From contig CANGOK010000095.1 of the NCBI GenBank assembly GCA_947455285.1, forward strand, positions 1 through 10,564: 10,564 nt of DNA, given 5' to 3'. The notes beneath the pieces were generated by a model, which was not told the DNA's origin, ran no database searches, and saw nothing but the letters and a program-made list of their open reading frames with translations. Both the position numbers and the translations under genes were made by a program. Source of the stretch: Beijerinckiaceae bacterium. GTDB lineage: Bacteria; Pseudomonadota; Alphaproteobacteria; Rhizobiales; Beijerinckiaceae. Below are positions 1-6,403 of this stretch, piece by piece (position 1 is the first letter of the stretch; each line of letters opens with the position of its first letter).

Positions 1-614
1 AGGTGTCGAAGGACGTTGGCGTCGACGACGTCATCCTGTGGGGCGGTCCGGGTTTCCACATCGTTCAATATCCCCTGCGAAACCGCAGTCTTTTCAACAT
101 TGTCGCAGTCTTCCAGACCGAGAATATCTATGAGCGCGCCGACGAGGAGACCTATCGGCGCGTGTTGATGGACACCTATGCCTCTGCTCATCCGCGCATG
201 CATGAAATGCTCGCCATGATGGACTTGAAGCGCAGGTGGGTGATCGCGGACCGCGACCCCATTCGCAACTGGAGCGACGGGCGCGTAACGCTGCTGGGCG
301 ACGCCGCGCATCCCACCCTGCAAACCTTCGCGCAGGGCGCCTGCATGGCGATCGAGGATGCCGTCATCCTGGCCGAGTGCATCGATCTGACGAACGGCGA
401 TTTCGCCAGCGCCTTCAAGACCTATGAGCGCGCACGCTGCCTGCGCACTGCGCGCATTGTGCTTGAGAGCCGCAGCATCTGGGAATTTTACCACCTGCGC
501 GGCATCGCAGCGGATGTCCGGAATGAAGCTTGCGCGGGCAAGACGGAAGATGACTACTTCCGTTGCCTTGCCTGGATCTACGACGGGGTGCGGCCGCCGA
601 AGGTTGCGGTGTAA
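1..614 (+). CDS. FAD-dependent aromatic monooxygenase, C-terminal part (3-hydroxybenzoate 6-hydroxylase-like)
   Basis: Partial gene whose 5' end lies outside the window; complete codons begin at position 3. Flavoprotein hydroxylases of this class (salicylate / 3-hydroxybenzoate hydroxylase family, FAD_binding_3) use NAD(P)H and O2 to hydroxylate an aromatic ring in the cytoplasm. Seen here, counting residues from position 3: the GDAAHP motif at about 99-104, which contacts FAD, followed by QGACMAIEDA at about 111-120, both diagnostic of the group. The stretch WGGPGFHIVQYPLR near residues 13-26 and the end CLAWIYDGV resemble 3-hydroxybenzoate 6-hydroxylases, which feed gentisate degradation. 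The substrate is an inference, because the N-terminal Rossmann motif and much of the substrate pocket are missing. No other ring-cleavage gene is visible downstream, so the pathway context must lie to the left. The gene ends with TAA ahead of a hairpin at 635-663. Confidence 0.85.
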   Translation, partial: VSKDVGVDDVILWGGPGFHIVQYPLRNRSLFNIVAVFQTENIYERADEETYRRVLMDTYASAHPRMHEMLAMMDLKRRWVIADRDPIRNWSDGRVTLLGDAAHPTLQTFAQGACMAIEDAVILAECIDLTNGDFASAFKTYERARCLRTARIVLESRSIWEFYHLRGIAADVRNEACAGKTEDDYFRCLAWIYDGVRPPKVAV

Positions 615-634
615 TCAACGAATCGCGATTTTCA

Positions 635-663
635 CCCCTCTTCCTTTTCGCAAGGGGGAGGGG
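635..663. repeat. Intergenic G/C-rich hairpin between convergent genes
   Basis: Positions 635-646 pair with 652-663 as a 12-bp stem (two G.T wobbles on the plus-strand RNA) around a 5-nt loop TTCGC. It lies between the ends of the monooxygenase gene (614) and the convergent winged-helix gene (701). There is no strict T-run on either side, only AT-rich sequence at 664-685, so it is a weak terminator candidate for the monooxygenase. It may equally belong to a dispersed pyrimidine-arm/purine-arm intergenic palindrome family. The structure is seen directly; the role is inferred. Confidence 0.5.
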
Positions 664-700
664 AAGATTTAAGATAATTATTTCAAACAGTTAGCGTCGT

Positions 701-1039
701 TCAGGCTTCCGCCTCCGCCCCCTGCTGGCCTGCGTCGGCGAGACGACGCCATGAGGTCACGTCCTTCACGACATAGCCATAGCTGGTGCGCTGGACGAGT
801 TCCTTTTCCTCAAGCCGCAGAAGCTTGCGGCGGAGGGTTTCGCGGGGAATCACGAGGAATTCGGAGAGCGAGAGAATGTTCACCGGCTTGACGAACATCA
901 TGGGCCCCTGAGTGGGGTCGAAATTCAGGCGCCCCAAGCCGAAGAAGATGATGATTTCGTCGAATTCGATCCCGAACCGACCCTTCAGGCTGATCATGAT
1001 CCTGAAGAAGCGGGAGGCGAATCGGGCCGAGGCCATCAT
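701..1039 (-). CDS. Small winged helix-turn-helix protein (putative transcriptional regulator)
   Basis: Encodes 112 residues from the chosen ATG at 1039. Residues about 55-90 (ILSLSEFLVIPRETLRRKLL, then LEEKELVQRTSYGYVV) read as a helix-turn-helix followed by a beta wing, similar to the DNA-binding end of Crp/Fnr-type regulators. The recognition helix would be around PRETLRRKLLRL. The N-terminal 50 residues are hydrophobic and aromatic-rich and match no ligand domain that I know. The tail is acidic/Ala-rich. A longer frame opens at 1126 (29 extra residues) but has no ribosome binding site. The ATG at 1039 is preceded by CGAGAAA at suitable spacing, and its neighbour at 1036 is also ATG. A weak -35-like TTGAAA (plus-strand 1135-1140) with TACCGT 17 bp further on could drive it. 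The target is unknown; the adjacent porin and monooxygenase are candidates only by proximity. Confidence 0.65.
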   Translation of the reverse strand: MMASARFASRFFRIMISLKGRFGIEFDEIIIFFGLGRLNFDPTQGPMMFVKPVNILSLSEFLVIPRETLRRKLLRLEEKELVQRTSYGYVVKDVTSWRRLADAGQQGAEAEA

Positions 1040-1176
1040 GTCTGATTTCTCGGGCAACCTCTGATGCTCCCGCGATGTCTGTGAACAGCGAACAGGGCCG
1101 CTGAGAGCGCGACGGTAAAAGATCAATCGGCGCGTTTCAAGCGGCGGCTGTGACGCCCATCCTGACCTGAGACAAT

Positions 1177-1205
1177 AAAAAAACCCCGGCGATTTCTCGC
1201 CGGGG
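1177..1205 (-). terminator. Intrinsic terminator of the porin gene
   Basis: On the minus strand, CCCCGGCGA (1205-1197) pairs perfectly with TCGCCGGGG (1192-1184) as a 9-bp stem with a GAAA loop, followed at once by seven T (1183-1177). It sits 29 bp beyond the porin stop codon. This is a textbook rho-independent terminator and probably insulates the winged-helix gene from strong porin transcription. Confidence 0.93.
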
Positions 1206-1234
1206 CCTCGATGCAGCCGTTAGGCTGAAATCGA

Positions 1235-2602
1235 TTAGAAGGTGCGCTCGACGCGCAGCTTCGTGGTGTAGTTGTTGACGCTGAGGCCAGGCGAACCAGC
1301 AGCCACGAAAGCGGCGGTCGGGTTCTGCATGGAGCTCTTCAGGCTCGCGTACTGAACTTCGAGACCAATGTCGAAGTCCTTGGCGGGGGAGTAGATGATC
1401 GAACCAGCGACTTCCCAAACCTTGCCCTTGCCCCAGGTGGTGGCGACGGTGCTGGTGGGGGGGGTCATCTCGACATAGCCAGCCGAGAAGTTCGAACGCC
1501 ACTGGGCAGCCCAGTAGTGGGTCGCGGCCATGGCGACGTTCCAGCCCGTGGTGCCGTCATAGACGTTGGGGCTGGCAGCCGTGCCGGCGCCGCTGACCAG
1601 AACCATGTTCGAGTCGTTGCGGATCACGCCACCGTTGATGCGCTTGGCGGAAGCCGAAGCGAGGGTGCTCAGGCCACCGGCCGAGAGCAGACCGCCGAGA
1701 GCGCCGTCAGCATAGTTGGCGGTGAACCAGACCTGGTCGCCAGCGGCGATCATGGGGAGCTTGAAGCTCACGGTCGCGCCGATGGAGTAGCTGCTGTAGG
1801 TCTTGTCACCCACGCCAGCGTCAACCTTCGCGCGGTCGAGCGAGTTGTTGCCAACGAGGCCGTGGATGGCCGCGAAGCCCCAAGCCTGGTCCATGCGAAC
1901 GTTAGCGACGACGTTAGCGACGGTCGAAGCCTTGTCGAAAGCGGTCTGGTTGTAACCGAAGTCGGTGCGGTCTTCGAGGGCGACAGTGGCGGAGATGCCG
2001 CCGCCGAGGCTGGCGGTGTAGGCGATCTGCTTCATGCCGTTCGGGAAGCCAGCCCAGGGGTTCGCATTGTAGATCTGCGAGGGCATCATGGCGTAGTTTT
2101 CGGGAGCGACACCGAAGGTGAAGCCAGCCCACTGAACCATGGCGGACTCGATCGAGATGCCGGTGGTGGCGCCGTCAGAGTTGGTGAACGTGCCCTTGTC
2201 AGCGCCAGACTGGTTGCGAACGCCGCTGGTGTTGGCAGCGCGCAGACGCACGAAGGTGCGGGCGGCGCCCATGGCGGTGGGGGTGCGGGCGTCGACGTCG
2301 ATGCGGCCGCGGATTTCGTAACCAGCGGTCGAGACAACGTCCTTCGACTGGCTCAGGGCGCCGGTGGAGGCGCTGTACTGGTTGGTGGCGGGAACGTACT
2401 GGTATTCAGCACGGACATAGCCGCCGAGCTTCACGCAGGTCTCGGAGCCGGGGATGTAGAAGAAGCCGGCGCCGTAGGCGTCGCAAATCTTCACGTAGGT
2501 GGCGGGGGCAGCCTTCTTCGAGGGAAGATCGGCGGCCTGAGCGCCGGCGACGGCGACGAGGCCAGCGGCGGAGCCGAGCAGAAGGCTCTTGAAGAGCGTC
2601 AT
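1235..2602 (-). CDS. Outer-membrane porin, alphaproteobacterial Porin_2 family
   Basis: Encodes 455 residues. A trimeric beta-barrel porin for passive diffusion of small hydrophilic solutes across the outer membrane. Seen: a signal peptide at residues 1-23 with a short basic start, a hydrophobic core and AQA|ADLP cleavage. Then comes the family hallmark KICDAYGAGFFYIPGSETC (residues 38-56), whose two Cys (40 and 56) bracket a Tyr/Phe/Gly stretch, followed by VKLGGYVRAEYQ, the first barrel strand. The rest alternates polar and hydrophobic residues with many Gly/Tyr/Asn, and the protein ends ...RVERTF with the C-terminal Phe needed for BAM recognition. The start at 2602 is fixed by TGGAGG (plus 2609-2614) six bases upstream and by the signal peptide. 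The same frame runs open to 2788, but that extension would bury the signal peptide and is rejected. A strong terminator follows at 1177-1205, so it is probably monocistronic and highly expressed. Confidence 0.96.
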   Translation of the reverse strand: MTLFKSLLLGSAAGLVAVAGAQAADLPSKKAAPATYVKICDAYGAGFFYIPGSETCVKLGGYVRAEYQYVPATNQYSASTGALSQSKDVVSTAGYEIRGRIDVDARTPTAMGAARTFVRLRAANTSGVRNQSGADKGTFTNSDGATTGISIESAMVQWAGFTFGVAPENYAMMPSQIYNANPWAGFPNGMKQIAYTASLGGGISATVALEDRTDFGYNQTAFDKASTVANVVANVRMDQAWGFAAIHGLVGNNSLDRAKVDAGVGDKTYSSYSIGATVSFKLPMIAAGDQVWFTANYADGALGGLLSAGGLSTLASASAKRINGGVIRNDSNMVLVSGAGTAASPNVYDGTTGWNVAMAATHYWAAQWRSNFSAGYVEMTPPTSTVATTWGKGKVWEVAGSIIYSPAKDFDIGLEVQYASLKSSMQNPTAAFVAAGSPGLSVNNYTTKLRVERTF

Positions 2603-2761
2603 GGAAAACCTCCAGATTAAAAGACCTAAAGGAACAGGTCGCTTTGCTTCCCGATCCTTTCCCTGACCCCTGCCTACCGCATTCACGAGCGGCGGAAGCC
2701 CGAGCGCCAACGACTTTGTGTCGTGTGCATCCGTAGACATTAGCGGCGCCGTTAGGTCATG

Positions 2762-2788
2762 TTGGGCATGCTCGCCCATATTGGGCAT
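2762..2788. repeat. Alternating TTGGGCAT / GCCCA repeats in the porin leader
   Basis: TTGGGCAT occurs at 2762-2769 and again at 2781-2788, a 19-bp period or about two helical turns. Between them GCCCA (2774-2778) is the inverse of TGGGC, giving two overlapping inverted repeats: 2763-2767 with 2774-2778, and 2774-2778 with 2782-2786. This could be a binding site for a dimeric regulator or alternative hairpins in the leader mRNA. The repeats are seen directly; function is inferred. Confidence 0.4.
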
Positions 2789-2840
2789 TGAGGCCCTTCT
2801 GTGGCGGCCAGTTACTCAAAAGCCACATTTTGACCAGCCG

Positions 2841-2869
2841 TAAATAAATTCTGCCTAAAAATTAAGCAA
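2841..2869 (-). promoter_or_regulatory. Candidate sigma70-type promoter of the porin gene
   Basis: Read on the minus strand: -35 TTGCTT (plus 2869-2864), a 17-bp spacer and -10 TATTTA (2846-2841). It lies in the most AT-rich stretch of the window. Transcription would start near 2834, giving a leader of about 230 nt before the porin ATG, which is long but not unusual for regulated porin mRNAs. This is prediction by eye; alphaproteobacterial promoters are loosely conserved. Confidence 0.45.
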
Positions 2870-2894
2870 TATGCCTCCGCGGTGAGGCCTCCAA

Positions 2895-2918
2895 CCCTTA
2901 ATAAGGGGTAAATTTACC
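2895..2918. repeat. Overlapping palindromes upstream of the porin promoter
   Basis: CCCTTA-A-TAAGGG (2895-2907) is a perfect 6-1-6 palindrome and overlaps GGTAAATTTACC (2907-2918), a perfect 12-bp palindrome. They lie about 65-80 bp upstream of the predicted porin start point, a usual place for activator sites, and just beyond the 3' end of the DUF2336 gene. Nothing in the sequence names the binding protein. Confidence 0.4.
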
Positions 2919-2964
2919 ACGCGATCAGGTGGTTAGCCGGCGCGGCCTGTGGACAGTTCGATTA

Positions 2965-4161
2965 TCAGGCCGGACCTGCAAGTGCCAGTGGGGCGCTCTG
3001 AAGCCTCGCCACGCTCCTCTGAATCAAGCGGCGGGTCACGGCGTGGGCGTCCTGTCGGGCGGCTTCTACGTCAAGGCGGTCGAGAAGGCTGCGAACCTCT
3101 GTTGATCCCGCGCCTCCCATCGAACGGCAGGCTTCCTGGACCCTGGCGATCAGGTTGCGCGAAAGACGCGCGTCCGCTGGTCGGTCGCTTTCCAAGGTCT
3201 CATCCTGCGCCGTCAGCGCCGCCTTGAACACGGGCTCCAAGTCCGCAGGCATCAGGGCCCGGGCGTAAAGCGCTGAAAAGGCGCCGCCCTCATGATCATT
3301 TACGAAAGCGCCGACGCGGGCGAAGGGCATGCCTGACAGTTCAGCCAAAGCCGCTATGAAAAGATAGCGATCGCCGGAAAGCAGGGCGCGCAGCATTAAA
3401 GAAGGCGTCAACCTCTGGGTCCCCCGAAGGCGTCGCGCCATTTCCACGCAGGCGTCGAGCGGGTCATCGCGACCTTGCTCAAAGGTGACGGCGACCGTGG
3501 CCTTCTCGGTAACCTCGCGATACAAGCGCTCCGCCCTGTCCTTATGGAGCCACCCTGCCTCTGCTGCGATGGCGGTCAGGTCTTTCGCGGCGAGATCGAT
3601 CAGATCGGCTTTGATGCAGGCCGGCAGTTGCTGCCTCATCAGCATCGCTTCGCGTAAGTCCCTGTCTGCGCCAAAGCGGTCAATCATCTGGCGCAGACTG
3701 AAGTCCGGCACATCTGCGCCTGCGTTTTCCGCAAGCGCGATGAGCGCCTCAACTTCGCCTTTCGCAGCAAGAGCCGCGCTCACTGCTGCGGAAAGCGATG
3801 GCCGGGCGGCGACGGAGCATTGGACGGCGGCATCGCCCCGCATGGCGCAATCGATGAGGTCCTCATCCCTCAGAATTGGCGAGCGGCCAAGAACGACAGT
3901 TGCGATGCTGGGTTGGTCGTTGGCGAGCGCGATCAAGCAGTGACGAGGCGCTTCCACGGCGCTGGCGAAAGCTTCGGCGAGGGCTAGGCGCACCTGGGGA
4001 GCGGGGTCATCGAGCATGCCCGTCAGCGCCGCCTCCGCCTCGGCGCGCATGTCATCGGTCATGGAGGAATAAAGATAGGCGAGGGCGAGGGTTCGAACGC
4101 CTTCGGCCTTTTGTGCGGGGGAAACGATCTGGGACCACGCCAGAAAGCGGCGCACGATCAT
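2965..4161 (-). CDS. DUF2336 domain-containing protein
   Basis: Encodes 398 residues, predicted cytoplasmic, with no signal peptide or membrane segment. The N-terminal third contains HEAT-like helical repeats: LTGMLDDPAPQVRLALAEAF around 47-66, then HCLIALANDQPSIATVVLGR with DEDLID around 74-103. This is the signature arrangement of DUF2336 proteins, alpha-helical proteins of unknown biochemical function found mostly in alphaproteobacteria. A second helical region around 230-330 (RLTPSLMLRALLSGD, MPFARVGAFVNDH) is also typical. The start ATG at 4161 has GGAG eight to nine bases upstream. The gene is oriented away from the CitE-like gene across a 179-bp gap that must hold both promoters, and it is followed by the 362-bp porin leader. 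No operon partner is visible. Confidence 0.85.
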   Translation of the reverse strand: MIVRRFLAWSQIVSPAQKAEGVRTLALAYLYSSMTDDMRAEAEAALTGMLDDPAPQVRLALAEAFASAVEAPRHCLIALANDQPSIATVVLGRSPILRDEDLIDCAMRGDAAVQCSVAARPSLSAAVSAALAAKGEVEALIALAENAGADVPDFSLRQMIDRFGADRDLREAMLMRQQLPACIKADLIDLAAKDLTAIAAEAGWLHKDRAERLYREVTEKATVAVTFEQGRDDPLDACVEMARRLRGTQRLTPSLMLRALLSGDRYLFIAALAELSGMPFARVGAFVNDHEGGAFSALYARALMPADLEPVFKAALTAQDETLESDRPADARLSRNLIARVQEACRSMGGAGSTEVRSLLDRLDVEAARQDAHAVTRRLIQRSVARLQSAPLALAGPA

Positions 4162-4340
4162 GACGATGACTCCACTCTACCCTGCCAGTTGCGCCGGCGA
4201 TCGGGTTTCATCCATCGTTAGCGTGCCTTCAAATAGTTAAGTTCATGTTATGGTGAGAGGGTGAAGCAGGCTGGGCTCCGAAAGAATGAGTCGCGCATGG
4301 CGGCCCCGAGCGGTATCGAGGCTTCCTGGAGGTGCAAGCC
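4162..4340. other. Divergent intergenic region between the DUF2336 and CitE-like genes
   Basis: This is the only gene-free stretch between two genes reading away from each other, so it must carry both promoters. Positions 4229-4255 are AT-rich with -10-like elements (for example TATGGT near 4249-4254 on the plus strand), but I see no convincing -35/-10 pair on either strand and no strong palindrome. GGAGG at 4328-4332 is the ribosome binding site of the plus-strand gene. Confidence 0.4.
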
Positions 4341-5048
4341 ATGCGGTCCCTGCTTCTGGTTTCCTGCAATGATCCCGACGCACTCGCGGTCGCGCTAGAT
4401 AGCGGGGCAGATGCGCTCGTTCTGGATTTGGAGGCGGCCGGTTCAAATAGTGGGCGCGAGACTGCGCGTAATTTCATTATGGACGCGCGCCGCCAGCAAA
4501 GAAGGCTGCGCATTTTCGTACGCATAAACGGACTGGACACCGATCAGGCGGATCTTGATCTCGACGCGGTCATGCCTGCGGGGCCGGATGGAATTGTCCT
4601 GGCCCGGTCGCGCTCTGGCGCGGATGTCCAGCATCTCGGCGCCAAGCTGGCGGTGCATGAAGCGCAGAACGGTCTGCCGGATGGCGCCTGCGCGATACTA
4701 CCGATCGTGACGCAAACTGCGGTCTCCCTCTTCGGGCTTTCCAGCTATGTGGGCGCAAGTCCGCGTCTCATAGGCCTTGCGTGGAGCGCTCAAGATTTTG
4801 CTGTCGCGCTGGGCGCGTCCGCTTTTAATTCGGTCGACGGCTACACGGCCCCCTGTCAGCTTGCGCGAACCCTGACCTTGGTCGGCGCGCGGGCCGCTGC
4901 GGTCGAGCCCATCGACACTGCTTTCGACGGCCATGATGAGGCGGCGCTGCGGCGTGACTGCGAAGCGGCGAGGCGCGATGGCTTCACCGCCAAGATCGCG
5001 CTCGACGCCGCGCAGGTGCGCATCATCAATGAAGCGTTCAAGCCTTAG
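4341..5048 (+). CDS. HpcH/HpaI aldolase / citrate-lyase beta-like (CitE-like) protein with altered active site
   Basis: Encodes 235 residues with a TIM-barrel CitE-like fold. Family members cleave or form CoA-thioester or 2-oxo acid C-C bonds with a Mg2+ ion. Seen: MRSLLLV start, SGADALVLDLE (21-31), FVRINGLDT (59-67, with the usual Arg at 61), PDGIVLAR (82-89), LPIVTQTA (120-127) and LIGLAWSAQDFAVALGA (143-159). The start is ATG 4341 with GGAGG 8 bases upstream; a GTG at 4332 overlaps that Shine-Dalgarno and is unlikely. Several usually conserved positions differ. The metal-ligand Glu of the family's (V/I)xET motif is Gln125, the Glu of the GAEDL-type motif is Gln151 (Asp152 is kept), the usual LPK Lys is Arg89, and the C-terminal IHPxQ is LDAAQ (221-225). 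The protein may be catalytically impaired or act on another substrate. The stop codon overlaps the convergent flavin-reductase gene. Confidence 0.82.
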   Translation: MRSLLLVSCNDPDALAVALDSGADALVLDLEAAGSNSGRETARNFIMDARRQQRRLRIFVRINGLDTDQADLDLDAVMPAGPDGIVLARSRSGADVQHLGAKLAVHEAQNGLPDGACAILPIVTQTAVSLFGLSSYVGASPRLIGLAWSAQDFAVALGASAFNSVDGYTAPCQLARTLTLVGARAAAVEPIDTAFDGHDEAALRRDCEAARRDGFTAKIALDAAQVRIINEAFKP

Positions 5049-5674
5049 CCGCCAGCCTCATTATTGCCTGCTCCAGCCGGGCGCTTGATGGAGAAGACCT
5101 CGTCGAGCACCGAATAGTCCTGATAGCCGCAGCGGGCGATCGGTTTCATGCGGGTGATCTGGACGATGCCGTTTTCGATGAATTCATCTTCGATATGAAT
5201 GCCAATGACCTGACCCATGACGAGAAAGCGCGGCGTCAGCCCTTGGTCCATGTCGCGGAGCTGGAAAATATCGGTCACCTTGCATTCAAGCTGGGCGGGG
5301 CTTTCCTTGACGCGGGGCGCGCGCACCAGTTTCGAAGGCGCCATGGTGAGGCCTGTATGGGTGAATTCACTCTCGCCGCGCGCCAGAGGCGCCGAGCTTT
5401 CGCTCATCTGCCAGCGAAGATCAAAAGTCGCCATGTTCCAGACGAATTCGCCGCTGTCGCGCGAGAAGGTCATGGAATCTTTTTCACCTTCGCTGCAGAA
5501 GCCGACGAGCGGCGGCGCGCCTGAGAATGCGTTGAAGAAACTATAGGGCGCCAGATTGATGCGGCCCTCCCGGTCCATGCTGGAGATCCAGCCGACAGGA
5601 CGTGGCGCAATCAGCGCCTTGAAGGGATCGTGAGGGAGAACGGTCTTGTCTCTTTTTCCGGGCTCGAAAAACAT
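5045..5674 (-). CDS. Flavin reductase-like FMN-binding split-barrel protein
   Basis: Encodes 209 residues of the flavin reductase-like (DIM6/NTAB) family, which binds FMN in a split beta-barrel; members reduce flavin with NAD(P)H for partner oxygenases or act as stand-alone reductases. Seen: PFKALIAPRPVGWISS (18-33), GRINLAPYSFFNAFSGAPPLVGF (37-59) and NMATFDLRWQMSESSAP (80-96). The first two are the canonical FMN phosphate and isoalloxazine contacts. The length is normal. The ATG at 5674 has AAGGGAG about 9 bases upstream. The nitroreductase gene ends 18 bp upstream on the same strand, so the two are probably co-transcribed, pairing two FMN enzymes. The physiological substrate cannot be read from the sequence. 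The 3' end shares 4 bp (5045-5048) with the CitE-like gene, each gene's stop codon lying in the other's. Confidence 0.93.
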   Translation of the reverse strand: MFFEPGKRDKTVLPHDPFKALIAPRPVGWISSMDREGRINLAPYSFFNAFSGAPPLVGFCSEGEKDSMTFSRDSGEFVWNMATFDLRWQMSESSAPLARGESEFTHTGLTMAPSKLVRAPRVKESPAQLECKVTDIFQLRDMDQGLTPRFLVMGQVIGIHIEDEFIENGIVQITRMKPIARCGYQDYSVLDEVFSIKRPAGAGNNEAGG

Positions 5675-5692
5675 ATGGATCGGCTCCCTTGG

Positions 5693-6268
5693 TCAGCCCT
5701 GATAGCGGCTTGTGATGGATGGCAATGCAGGCCGCACGCGATCTTCCGGCACGCCCGAGCTTTTGCCTATGTGAATGAAACCCGCGATTTTTTCATGCGG
5801 CGCAAGGCCAAGGCCCTCAAGCACGCGCGGATCATAGGAATACCACTGCGTCAGCCAGCTGGCGCCAAAGCCCATGGCGGTGGCGGCGGTGACGAGGTTC
5901 ATGCAGACGGCCCCGGCCGATAGCGCCTGCTCCCATTCGGGAATCTTCACATGGGGCGCGGCGCAGGACACGACGCCTATCACAAGCGGCGCATGGGTTA
6001 GTCGCTTGCGTTCGAGCTCAATGCGATCGGGATCCGCATCGGGTTGGTCGGTTTTGAAGACCTCGGCGATGAGCCGCCCGGCTGCGGCGCGTCCCTCGCC
6101 TTCGAAGATGATGAAGCGCCAGGGAGCGAGCTTGCCGTGATCGGGCACGCGGGCGCCGATCGTCAGGAGCAGGTCGAGCTCGGCAGGCGATGGTCCGGGT
6201 TCGGATAGGGCCAGCGGGGGGACCGAACGGCGGTTGCGTAGAAGCTCAAGCGTGTCATCCCGGCGCAA
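5693..6268 (-). CDS. Nitroreductase family protein (FMN-dependent, YdjA-like)
   Basis: About 191 residues. Nitroreductases are FMN-containing NAD(P)H-dependent oxidoreductases acting on nitroaromatics, quinones or related acceptors. Seen: RNRRS at residues 11-15 (FMN phosphate binding), VPDHGKLAPWRF (41-52), a single-domain YdjA-type signature, GAVCMNLVTAATAMGFGASWLT (119-140) and GFIHIGKSS (163-171). There is no ATG near the expected start. TTG at 6268 is chosen because AAGGTG lies six bases upstream and family members begin just before this Leu-rich helix. GTG at 6277 would add three residues and has no Shine-Dalgarno. The same frame stays open far upstream (to 7549), but that part is antisense to the exported repeat protein and is not coding. 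Eighteen bases separate this gene from the flavin-reductase-like gene downstream, a likely operon. Confidence 0.9.
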   Translation of the reverse strand: MRRDDTLELLRNRRSVPPLALSEPGPSPAELDLLLTIGARVPDHGKLAPWRFIIFEGEGRAAAGRLIAEVFKTDQPDADPDRIELERKRLTHAPLVIGVVSCAAPHVKIPEWEQALSAGAVCMNLVTAATAMGFGASWLTQWYSYDPRVLEGLGLAPHEKIAGFIHIGKSSGVPEDRVRPALPSITSRYQG

Positions 6269-6403
6269 ATGCGTCACCTTAGGGCTGTGGGTCGATAATA
6301 TGCGACCACCTTTACACCGGTTTGCATGAAAAAGGGCAGGGGGGCATGGGCGGGCGAATGTCGGCCATTGCGCCCGCGCCGGGGGGGCTGTAGAGCCTTT
6401 CAT

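Noticed and set aside
1040..1126. 29-residue N-terminal extension of the winged-helix protein
   Set aside because: The ATG at 1126 lacks any Shine-Dalgarno and would coincide with the only promoter-like sequence; the double ATG at 1039/1036 has a better context.
1517..2620. 367-codon plus-strand frame opposite the porin
   Set aside because: Its Gly/Ala/Val/Asp-rich low-complexity composition is typical of the complement of a porin gene in GC-rich DNA; the porin on the other strand has a signal peptide, Shine-Dalgarno and terminator.
2603..2788. 62-residue N-terminal extension of the porin frame
   Set aside because: The porin signal peptide begins at the ATG at 2602, with a good Shine-Dalgarno; the extension would bury it.
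6326..6403. Upstream in-frame ATG adding 26 residues to the exported repeat protein
   Set aside because: It would place an Arg/Cys-rich stretch ahead of a clear signal peptide and has no ribosome binding site.
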